From Streptomyces otsuchiensis (GTDB taxonomy: Bacteria; Actinomycetota; Actinomycetes; Streptomycetales; Streptomycetaceae), in contig NZ_BHZI01000024.1 in NCBI RefSeq assembly GCF_004305975.1, forward strand, positions 1-32,139: DNA of 32,139 nucleotides, in the 5' to 3' direction. The translations under genes and the position numbers were made by a program. The stretch's first letter is position 1. Each line of letters begins with the position of its first letter. The notes below the pieces were generated by a model. It was not told where the DNA came from, did no database searches, and saw only the letters and a program-made list of their open reading frames with translations. Positions 7,680 to 14,981 of this stretch are shown here, one piece after another.

Positions 7680-7711
7680 CGGCGGGGCGTGGACGAACCC
7701 ACGCCCCGCCG
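7680..7711 (+). terminator. Intercistronic hairpin between livK and livH
   Basis: A perfect 13-bp stem (arms 7680-7692 and 7699-7711) with a 6-nt loop sits inside the operon, 18 bp after the livK stop. It probably acts as a partial terminator or 3' end stabiliser, so that the binding protein is made in excess of the membrane parts. Confidence 0.7.
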
Positions 7712-7788
7712 CTCTCCGAAGTGGCTGCCGCCCTGACCCGTCCTAGACGGCGGCGCCAGGTGGCTGTTCTCGCAAGGAAGTGCCCTCG

Positions 7789-8712
7789 ATGAGTTTCAAT
7801 GACTTCTGGGATGTCCTGATCCTGGGGGCGGTACTCGGCTCGTTGTACGCCGTTATCGCCATTGGCTACACACTTGTTTACGGTGTTCTCCAGCTGCTGA
7901 ACTTCGCGCACAGCGAGGTTTTCATGGTCGGCGGTTTCGGCGGAGTCATCGCGCTGACTATTTTCGTCCCCGCGGCCGACCCGTCCGGACTCCAGTCGAT
8001 CGTCTATGTGCTGCTCGGCATTCTCTTCGGCGCGGCACTCGGCGGGACCGTCGCCTTCTTCCTGGAGAAAGTGGCGTATCGCCCGCTCCGGAGACGCGGA
8101 GCTCCACGCCTGGTCTTCCTGATCACGGCGATCGGCGCGTCGTTCTTTCTCTACAACCTGGCCGGCAAGCTCTTCGGGCGCAACCCGATGCCGATGCCGC
8201 AGATGTACGAGAACAAGACGGTAGTGACCATCTTCGGCTCCACCCTGAACATCACGCAGACCCTCATCCTCGGCGCCGCCGTGGTCATGCTGGTCGCCGT
8301 GGACTTCGTGGTGAACCGGACCAAGCTCGGCTCGGGCATCCGCGCGGTCGCGCAGGACCCCGAGGTCGCCTCCCTCATGGGCGTCAACATCGACAAGGTG
8401 GTCTCGCGCACCTTCGTGCTCGGCGGGCTGATGGGCGGTGTCGCCGGATTCCTGTTCGGCACCACCAACCAGGTCTTCTACACGATGGGCTTCCTGCCCG
8501 GCATCACGGCCTTCGCGGCGGCGGTGCTCGGCGGGATCGGCAACGTCCGCGGAGCGATGCTCGGCGGACTCACCCTCGGCCTGGTCGAGGCGTTCACGGT
8601 TGAGGTCTGGGGTGACGCCTGGCGCTACGTCGGCGCGTTCGCCGTACTGGTGCTGGTCCTGATGTTCCGGCCCACGGGCATTCTCGGCGAGCGGGTTGCG
8701 AGGACAGCATGA
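7789..8712 (+). CDS. livH: Branched-chain amino acid ABC transporter permease LivH
   Basis: The 307-residue integral membrane protein is one half of the channel of the LivKHMGF importer. It has about eight hydrophobic segments and the LivH signature region GIRAVAQDPEVASLMGVNIDKV (cytoplasmic EAA-like loop that contacts the ATPases), followed by GFLPGITAFAAAVLGGIGNVRGAMLGG. Start ATG 7789 has AAGGAAG 8 nt upstream; a GTG nine bases earlier overlaps that ribosome site and is less likely. Its stop overlaps the livM start as ATGA. The length matches the family (about 290-310). Confidence 0.93.
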   Translation: MSFNDFWDVLILGAVLGSLYAVIAIGYTLVYGVLQLLNFAHSEVFMVGGFGGVIALTIFVPAADPSGLQSIVYVLLGILFGAALGGTVAFFLEKVAYRPLRRRGAPRLVFLITAIGASFFLYNLAGKLFGRNPMPMPQMYENKTVVTIFGSTLNITQTLILGAAVVMLVAVDFVVNRTKLGSGIRAVAQDPEVASLMGVNIDKVVSRTFVLGGLMGGVAGFLFGTTNQVFYTMGFLPGITAFAAAVLGGIGNVRGAMLGGLTLGLVEAFTVEVWGDAWRYVGAFAVLVLVLMFRPTGILGERVARTA

Positions 8713-10073
8713 CGACTACCGAAACCGTACGCGAGGTATCCGCGGCGGCGCGGCTGCGCAAGACCTCCTGGTACCAGGAGCCGCGCTGGCGGCGCCTGGC
8801 CGCCCTCGTCGGCGTAGCCGTCGTCGGGGCCCAGGTCACCGGTGTCGAGGGCACCAACCGCGACATCTTCTACGCCCTGAAGGAGAACTTCACCAGCACC
8901 GGCATCCTGGTGTGGCTGGCGGTCTGCGTCGGCATCTGGGTGGTGCGCGAGTTCGTGCACACACCGCTCGGCAACGCCTGGAAGACGGCCAAGCAGACGG
9001 TCAAGGCACCGGCCGGCGAGGTGCAGGCCGTCTGGCGCAAGCAGTTCTGGCTGCGGGTGGCGATCCTCAGCGGGGTGCTGGTCTTCCTGATCGTGCTGCC
9101 GCTGCTGGTGTCGCGGCACTGGCAGCAGGTACTGGTCGACCAGATCGCGATCTATGTGCTGCTGGCCATCGGCCTGAACGTGGTGGTCGGCTGGGCGGGC
9201 ATGCTCGACCTCGGCTTCATCGCGTTCTTCGCCATCGGCGCCTACAGCGCGGCCTTCTGGACCGGCTCGCTGCCGGTCGCCCCGCCCATGGAGCTGAACA
9301 ACTTCGCGGTGATCCCGGTCGCCGTGATCACCTGCCTCGTCGCGGGAGTGCTGCTGGGCGCGCCGACACTGCGACTACGCGGTGACTACCTGGCGATCGT
9401 GACGCTCGGCTTCCACGAGATCGTCTACCTCGGTGCCAAGAACTGGCAGAGCTTCACGGGCGGCACCAGCGGTGCGCGCGTCGAGCGGTTCAGCATCGAC
9501 CTCGGCTTCTGGTCCTACAGCTGGGGCCTGGACCCGCGCCCCTACTACTGGCTGCTGCTCGCCTTCATCGTGGCGCTGCTCTTCCTCTTCATCCGCCTGG
9601 AGCACTCGCGGGTGGGCCGTGCCTGGACCGCGATCCGCGAGGACGAGGTGGCGGCGGCCTCCACCGGCGTCGACACCGTCCGGTTCAAGCTGCTCGCCTT
9701 CGCGATCGGCGCCTCCACCTCGGGTATCGCCGGCGTGATCTACGCGAGCAAACTCGCGTACATCAACTCCGAGGCGTTCATCGTCCTCTTCTCCATCCTG
9801 GTCCTCGCCTACGTCATCTTCGGCGGCATGGGATCGCTGCCCGGAGTGCTGGTGGGTACGGCGGTGCTGGTCTGGCTGCCGGAGTTCCTGCGGGACTCCG
9901 TGCCGCCGCAGGACCGCTACATGTACCTCGGCGCGCTGCTGGTGGTCATGATGATCTACCGGCCGCAGGGACTGTGGCCGTCCCGACGCCGCCAGCGTGA
10001 GCTGCACATGGCGGAGGAGGGCACCGGCGGCGCCGACGCGCTGGGCGGTACGGCAGGAGGCAAGCAGGTATGA
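8709..10073 (+). CDS. livM: Branched-chain amino acid ABC transporter permease LivM
   Basis: The second permease subunit has 454 residues, longer than the usual 300-360. An N-terminal part of about 140 residues carries extra hydrophobic segments (LAALVGVAVVGAQVTGV and ILVWLAVCVGIWVV) before the LivM core that starts near VLVDQIAIYVLLAIGLNVVVGWAGMLDLG. The LRGDYLAIVTLGFHEI and GRAWTAIREDEVAAASTGVD motifs are the family's conserved loops. Both ends overlap neighbouring genes by ATGA, so it is translated as part of the livHMGF unit. The polar C-terminal tail (about 425-454) is not part of the channel. Confidence 0.93.
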   Translation: MTTTETVREVSAAARLRKTSWYQEPRWRRLAALVGVAVVGAQVTGVEGTNRDIFYALKENFTSTGILVWLAVCVGIWVVREFVHTPLGNAWKTAKQTVKAPAGEVQAVWRKQFWLRVAILSGVLVFLIVLPLLVSRHWQQVLVDQIAIYVLLAIGLNVVVGWAGMLDLGFIAFFAIGAYSAAFWTGSLPVAPPMELNNFAVIPVAVITCLVAGVLLGAPTLRLRGDYLAIVTLGFHEIVYLGAKNWQSFTGGTSGARVERFSIDLGFWSYSWGLDPRPYYWLLLAFIVALLFLFIRLEHSRVGRAWTAIREDEVAAASTGVDTVRFKLLAFAIGASTSGIAGVIYASKLAYINSEAFIVLFSILVLAYVIFGGMGSLPGVLVGTAVLVWLPEFLRDSVPPQDRYMYLGALLVVMMIYRPQGLWPSRRRQRELHMAEEGTGGADALGGTAGGKQV

Positions 10074-11074
10074 CGACCGAGATGAAGCAGAGCGCGGGCA
10101 CCGCCGCGGCGGCCGCGTCGGATCTGGTGCTGAAGGCGGCGGGGGTGACCCTGCGGTTCGGCGGTCTGACCAGCCTGAACTCCGTCGACCTCACGATGAA
10201 CCGGGGCGAGATCCTGGCCATCATCGGGCCGAACGGCGCGGGCAAGACCTCCCTCTTCAACTCGCTGACCGGCGTGTACGTTCCGCAGGAGGGGGACATC
10301 CGGTTCCTCGCCCGGGACGGCGGCGAGCACGACCTGCTCGGCGCCAAGCCGTTCAAGGTCAGCCGGATGGGCGTCTCGCGCACCTTCCAGAACATCCGCC
10401 TCTTCGGCGCGCTCACCGCGATCGAGAACGTGAAGATCGCGTACGAGACACGGCAGCGGACCGACGCCATCTCCATCATGCTCGGGCTGCCGCACGCGCG
10501 CCGCGCCGAGAAGGAGAGCGACCGCAAGGCCCATGAGGTGATGCGGTTCGTCGGGCTGGAAAGCCGGATCAACGAGCTGGCCGCCTCGCTCAGTTACGGC
10601 GAGCAGCGGCGACTGGAGATCGCACGGGCGCTGGCCACCAGCCCCGAACTGCTGCTCCTGGACGAGCCCGCCGCCGGTACCAACCCCACGGAGAAGCGCG
10701 ACCTGGAGACGCTGATCCGCCGCATCAACACCGAACTCGGTGTCAGCGTCCTGCTGATCGAGCACGACATGCGGCTGGTGATGTCGGTGGCCGACCGGGT
10801 CACGGTGCTCAACTTCGGCAAGAAGATCGCCGAGGGCACCCCCGCGGAGATCCAGCAGAACCCGGCCGTGATCGAGGCGTACCTCGGCTCCGCGGCGGAG
10901 GACAGCGCGGTGGCGGAGATCGTGGCGGCGCAGGCCGAGCACGTCACCGAGGTGACCGAGGCCGAGCACACGGCGGAGGAGTCCGGGGTCCCCGGAGCCC
11001 GCACGGCACCGGAGGACGAGGCCGGCCCGGGTGACGCGAGCGCCCCGGACACGGAGAAGGGTGGCCACGCATGA
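10070..11074 (+). CDS. livG: Branched-chain amino acid ABC transporter ATP-binding protein LivG
   Basis: One of the two ATPases that power the importer. Walker A is GPNGAGKTS (near 54-62), the signature is LSYGEQRRLEIARAL, Walker B is LLLLDEPAAGTNP, and the LivG-specific TFQNIRLF block is present. The protein has 334 residues, against about 255-290 for most LivG proteins. The excess is a C-terminal tail of about 70 residues rich in Glu, Ala and Thr after the normal end at IEAYLG. That tail is probably disordered and its role is unknown. ATGA overlaps couple the gene to livM and livF. Confidence 0.93.
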   Translation: MTTEMKQSAGTAAAAASDLVLKAAGVTLRFGGLTSLNSVDLTMNRGEILAIIGPNGAGKTSLFNSLTGVYVPQEGDIRFLARDGGEHDLLGAKPFKVSRMGVSRTFQNIRLFGALTAIENVKIAYETRQRTDAISIMLGLPHARRAEKESDRKAHEVMRFVGLESRINELAASLSYGEQRRLEIARALATSPELLLLDEPAAGTNPTEKRDLETLIRRINTELGVSVLLIEHDMRLVMSVADRVTVLNFGKKIAEGTPAEIQQNPAVIEAYLGSAAEDSAVAEIVAAQAEHVTEVTEAEHTAEESGVPGARTAPEDEAGPGDASAPDTEKGGHA

Positions 11075-11832
11075 GCGGGCCTGAACTGGACAAGACCCCC
11101 GCGCAGGACCGCGCGGCACTGCTGGAACTGCGTGACCTGCGGGTCTTCTACGGCGCCATCGAGGCGCTCAAGGGCATCGACATCACGGTCGGCCAGGGTG
11201 AGGCCGTGGCTCTGCTCGGCGCCAACGGCGCCGGCAAGTCGACCACGCTGAAGACCGTCTCGGGCATGATCGCGCCGCGCCACGGCTCGGTCCTGCTGCA
11301 CGGTGAGCGGATCGACGGCATCGCCTCGCACGAGCTGGTGCAGTTCGGGCTGGGGCATGTGCCCGAGGGCCGACGGGTGTTCGCCCGGATGACGGTCCTG
11401 GAGAACCTCAACATGGGGGCGTTCCGGTTCCGGCGTCCCGACCCGGACGACCTGGACCGGGTGTTCACGCTCTTCCCGCGGCTCCAGGAACGCCGCAAGC
11501 AGATCGCCGGCACGCTCTCCGGCGGTGAGCAGCAGATGCTGGCCATCGGCCGCGCGCTGATGGGCAAGCCCGAACTGCTGCTGCTGGACGAGCCGTCGAT
11601 GGGTCTGGCACCGCTGATCGTGGACCAGATCTTCGACATCCTGCGCGAGGTCAACGAACAGGGCACCACGCTGCTGCTGGTCGAGCAGAACGCCTCACAG
11701 GCGCTCCAGCTGGCCAACCGCGGCTATGTGCTGGAGACCGGTGAGGTGGTGATGTCCGGGCCGGCCGACACCCTGCTGGCCGACCCGCGCATCCGCGCCG
11801 CCTACCTCGGCGAGCACGTCGAGGTCGACTGA
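11071..11832 (+). CDS. livF: Branched-chain amino acid ABC transporter ATP-binding protein LivF
   Basis: The second ATPase of the importer has 253 residues, slightly longer than the usual 235 because of a 15-residue leader. Walker A is GANGAGKST, the signature is LSGGEQQMLAIGRAL, Walker B is LLLLDEPSMGLAP and the H-loop region follows as LLLVEQNASQALQLA. FGLGHVPEGRRVFARMTVLENL is typical of LivF. It is the last gene of the operon and is followed by a very strong hairpin. Confidence 0.94.
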   Translation: MSGPELDKTPAQDRAALLELRDLRVFYGAIEALKGIDITVGQGEAVALLGANGAGKSTTLKTVSGMIAPRHGSVLLHGERIDGIASHELVQFGLGHVPEGRRVFARMTVLENLNMGAFRFRRPDPDDLDRVFTLFPRLQERRKQIAGTLSGGEQQMLAIGRALMGKPELLLLDEPSMGLAPLIVDQIFDILREVNEQGTTLLLVEQNASQALQLANRGYVLETGEVVMSGPADTLLADPRIRAAYLGEHVEVD

Positions 11833-11851
11833 CCGGTCGCGGAACGACGGA

Positions 11852-11890
11852 CGGCGGGGCCGGGACGTGTCACACGTCCCGGCCCCGCCG
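11852..11890. terminator. Strong bidirectional terminator between livF and the thioesterase
   Basis: An 18-bp perfect stem (arms 11852-11869 and 11873-11890) with a 3-nt loop lies between the stops of two converging genes, so it can serve both. It is among the best hairpins in the window. Confidence 0.85.
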
Positions 11891-11929
11891 CCGCGTCCGG
11901 GGTCCTCGTGCCGCCGCACGCCCCGCCGC

Positions 11930-12409
11930 TCACCTTCTGTCGGCCGCCGGTGCCCCGGGGTTGTCCCGCAGCGCGCAGGTGAGCCGCGCCGTGCAGACCC
12001 GCTTGCCGTTCTCCTCGGTGATCACGATGTCGTAGGTGGCCGAGGTGCGGCCCGCGTGGACCGGAGTGGCCGTACCGGTGATCAGCCCCGATCGCAGCCC
12101 GCGGTGGTGGGTGCAGTTGAGGTCCACCCCGACCGCCAGCTTGTGCGGACCGCCGTGCAGCATGGCGCCCACCGAGCCAAGGGTCTCGGCCAGCACCGCG
12201 GACGCACCCCCGTGCAGCAGCCCGTACGGCTGGGTGTTGCCCTCCACCGGCAGCGTGCCGACCACCTCGCCGGGTGCGGCGCGCAGCACCCGCAGCCCCA
12301 TCCTCTCGCCGAGGTGCCCCGCCGAGAACAGCGACGGCAGATCGATGCCCAGCCCCGACCACTGGTCGAGGATCTCCTGCGGGAACTCGGTGGGGGACTG
12401 CTCGCCCAT
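11930..12409 (-). CDS. PaaI-type hotdog-fold thioesterase
   Basis: The 159-residue protein belongs to the PaaI/YbgC-like hotdog thioesterases that cleave acyl-CoA or aryl-CoA esters. The catalytic region reads LLHGGASAVLAETLGS, with H66-G67-G68 and E75 as the usual active-site helix residues. GVDLNCTHHRGLRSGLITGTATPVHAGRTSATYDIVI is the typical central strand region. Start ATG 12409 has GGAG 9 nt upstream on the minus strand. It is transcribed away from the oxidoreductase terminator and converges on livF. A -10-like TAGGCT (12462-12457) is possible. Its substrate cannot be told from the sequence. Confidence 0.85.
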   Translation of the reverse strand: MGEQSPTEFPQEILDQWSGLGIDLPSLFSAGHLGERMGLRVLRAAPGEVVGTLPVEGNTQPYGLLHGGASAVLAETLGSVGAMLHGGPHKLAVGVDLNCTHHRGLRSGLITGTATPVHAGRTSATYDIVITEENGKRVCTARLTCALRDNPGAPAADRR

Positions 12410-12491
12410 GGCGCCGCTCTCCGTTCGTCGCTGGACCGCCGGCCGGCCCGGCGACCAGCCTAAGCCAGCGCTCAGCGGCGGGGGAGGGGGA

Positions 12492-12515
12492 CGACCGCCC
12501 GGCGCCGGGCGGTCG
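12492..12515 (-). terminator. Terminator of the molybdopterin oxidoreductase gene
   Basis: A 24-bp perfect palindrome centred at 12503/12504 lies 19 bp beyond the oxidoreductase stop codon on the minus strand. It separates this gene from the thioesterase, which is read in the same direction. Confidence 0.7.
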
Positions 12516-12533
12516 GAAGGCGAGGCCGATCGG

Positions 12534-14831
12534 TCAGGACGAGGGAGCCGAGCCGGCCGACCCGACCGGCTCCAGCCGGATCACCACCGACTTGCTGGTG
12601 GGTGTGTTGCTGACGTCGGCCGTCGAGTCCAGCGGGACCAGCACATTGGTCTCCGGGTAGTAGGCCGCCGCGCAGCCGCGCGCCGTCGGGTAGTGGGTGA
12701 CCAGGAATCCCGGTGCCCTGCGTTCCGAACCGTCCCGCCATTCGCTCACCAGGTCGGCGTAGCTCCCGTCGGCCAGACCGAGTTCGGCGGCGTCCCCGGG
12801 GTTGACCAGCACCACGCGCCGGCCGCCGCGCACCCCGCGGTAGCGGTCGTCCAGGCCGTAGATCGTGGTGTTGTACTGGTCGTGGGAGCGGAGGGTCTGG
12901 AGCAGCAGCCGGCCCGGTCCGGCCTCGGGGAACTCCACCGGCGCGGCGGTGAAGTTGGCCTTGCCGGTGGCGGTCGGGAATCGCCGTTCGTCGCGCGGCG
13001 CGTGGGGCAGCGCGAACCCGCCGGGTTCGGCCACCCGTGTGTTGAAGTCCTCGAAGCCCGGCACCACCCGGGCGACGCGGTCCCGGATCAGCCCGTAGTC
13101 CCGCTCGAACTCCTCCCAGGGCGTAGCGCTGTCCTCCCCGAGGACCAGCCGGGCCAGCCGGCAGACGATCGCGGACTCCGACAGCAGCCCGGGGTCGGCC
13201 GGGGCGAGCCTGCCGCGCGAGGCGTGCACCATCCCCATGGAGTCCTCGACCGTCACGAACTGCTCCCGGCCGCCGCGTACATCGCGTTCGGTGCGGCCGA
13301 GCGTCGGCAGGATCAGGGCGCGGGCGCCGGTCACGCAGTGCGAGCGGTTGAGCTTGGTCGAGACGTGCACGGTGAGCGCCGCCCGCCGCATCGCGTCCTC
13401 GGTGACGGCCGTGTCGGGCGAGGCGGCGACGAAGTTGCCCCCCATGGCGAAGAACACCTTGACGTCGCCGTCCCGCAGCGCGCGGATCGAGCGCACGGTG
13501 TCCAGGCCGTGCTCACGCGGCGGCGCGAAGCCGAACTCGCGTTCCAGCGCGTCCAGGAACGCGGCGTCCGGCCGCTCGAAGATCCCCATCGTGCGGTCGC
13601 CCTGCACGTTGGAGTGACCGCGCACCGGACACACGCCGGCACCCGGCTTCCCGATGTCGCCGCGGAGCAGCAGCAGGTTGACGATCTCGCGGATGGTGGG
13701 CACCGAGTGCTTGTGCTGGGTGAGTCCCATCGCCCAGCAGACCACCGTGCGACGGGAGCCGAGGACCATCGACAGCGCCGCCTCGATCTCCTCCCGCTCC
13801 AGCCCGGTCGCCCGGAGCGTGGACTCCCACTCGGCGGCGCGCGCGGCCTGGGTGAACTCCTCGAAGCCGTGGGTGTGTTCCGCGATGAAGGCGTCGTCGG
13901 TGCCCTGGTCCGCCTCCAGGACCAGCTTGTTGAGCATCCGGAACAGCGCCTGGTCGCCGCCGAGCCGGATCTGCAGGAAGAGATCGGTCAGCTCGGTGCC
14001 GGGACCGGCCAGCCCGCGCGGCGTCTGCGGGTTCTTGAACCGCCTCAGTCCCGCTTCCGGCAGCGGGTTGACGGTGATGATCCTGGCGCCCGCCTGCTTG
14101 GCCCGCTCCAGCGCGGTGAGCATCCTCGGGTGGTTGGTGCCCGGGTTCTGCCCCGCGACGATGATCAGGTCGGCCTGGTGGAGATCGTTCAGCGACACGC
14201 TGCCCTTGCCGACGCCGATGGTCTCGCCGAGCGCCGAACCGGACGACTCGTGACACATGTTGGAACAGTCCGGCAGGTTGTTGGTACCGAACTCCCGCGC
14301 GAACAGCTGGTAGAGGAAGGCCGCCTCGTTGCTGGTCCGGCCCGAGGTGTAGAAGACCGCCTCGTCCGGCGAGTCCAGCGCGCGCAGTTCATCGGCGACC
14401 AGTTCGAGCGCCCGCTCCCAGGAGACCGGCCGGTAGCGGTCGTCGCCCTCGGCCAGGTACATCGGAGTGGTGAGCCGGCCCTGCTTGCCCAGCCAGTAGC
14501 CCGAGCGGCCGGCCAGGTCGTCGAGGGGGTGCCGGTCGAAGAACTCGGGCCGCACCCGCAGCACCGTGGCCTCCTCCGCGACGGCCTTGGCGCCGTTCTC
14601 GCAGAACTCCGCCGTGTGCGGTTTGTCCGGCTCCGGCCACGCGCAGCCCGGGCAGTCGAACCCCCCGTGCTGGTTGACATTGAGCAGGGTCAGGGCGGTG
14701 CGGCGCACCCCCATCTCCCGGCGCGCCATGTCCAGCGACCGGGCGATGGCCGGCAGTCCGGCGGCACTGTCCTGCGGACCCGAGGTACGGGGGGCGTCCT
14801 GGACCGGATCGCCCGAGGGCGGCTGAGGCAT
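12534..14831 (-). CDS. FdhF/YdeP-family molybdopterin oxidoreductase
   Basis: This 765-residue protein is a molybdenum bis-MGD oxidoreductase of the YdeP branch, related to formate dehydrogenase alpha chains. C60 and C63 in FDCPGCAWPEPDKPH and C77 in AEFCENG are the likely iron-sulfur ligands. The blocks YTSGRTSNEAAFLYQLFAREFGTNNLPDCSNMCHESSG, VAGQNPGTNHPRML and CPVRGHSNVQGDRTMGI are family hallmarks for cofactor binding. The length is normal (about 760). No partner subunit, FdhD or molybdenum cofactor gene is beside it. Start ATG 14831 has AGGGAG 6 nt ahead. It is divergent from polA across 150 bp. YdeP proteins are linked to acid tolerance in E. coli; the physiological substrate is unknown. 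Confidence 0.9.
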   Translation of the reverse strand: MPQPPSGDPVQDAPRTSGPQDSAAGLPAIARSLDMARREMGVRRTALTLLNVNQHGGFDCPGCAWPEPDKPHTAEFCENGAKAVAEEATVLRVRPEFFDRHPLDDLAGRSGYWLGKQGRLTTPMYLAEGDDRYRPVSWERALELVADELRALDSPDEAVFYTSGRTSNEAAFLYQLFAREFGTNNLPDCSNMCHESSGSALGETIGVGKGSVSLNDLHQADLIIVAGQNPGTNHPRMLTALERAKQAGARIITVNPLPEAGLRRFKNPQTPRGLAGPGTELTDLFLQIRLGGDQALFRMLNKLVLEADQGTDDAFIAEHTHGFEEFTQAARAAEWESTLRATGLEREEIEAALSMVLGSRRTVVCWAMGLTQHKHSVPTIREIVNLLLLRGDIGKPGAGVCPVRGHSNVQGDRTMGIFERPDAAFLDALEREFGFAPPREHGLDTVRSIRALRDGDVKVFFAMGGNFVAASPDTAVTEDAMRRAALTVHVSTKLNRSHCVTGARALILPTLGRTERDVRGGREQFVTVEDSMGMVHASRGRLAPADPGLLSESAIVCRLARLVLGEDSATPWEEFERDYGLIRDRVARVVPGFEDFNTRVAEPGGFALPHAPRDERRFPTATGKANFTAAPVEFPEAGPGRLLLQTLRSHDQYNTTIYGLDDRYRGVRGGRRVVLVNPGDAAELGLADGSYADLVSEWRDGSERRAPGFLVTHYPTARGCAAAYYPETNVLVPLDSTADVSNTPTSKSVVIRLEPVGSAGSAPSS

Positions 14832-14981
14832 CTGCGTCTCCCTGTGGCGTCGTCGCCTCCGATGGTTTCACGGCCGGGCGACGACGGCACAGAGCCCGGG
14901 CCCCGGCACCTCCCGCCCGCGGCTCCTCCGGCCGGGGCGCGGCGGCGGGCACTGTCGGTGGAGCGTGGGAGGATGCGGGGC

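Noticed and set aside
12036-14981. Long in-frame extension upstream of polA (about 980 residues)
   Set aside because: It runs antisense through the oxidoreductase and thioesterase genes. PolA homologues begin near 14982, where a ribosome site is present.
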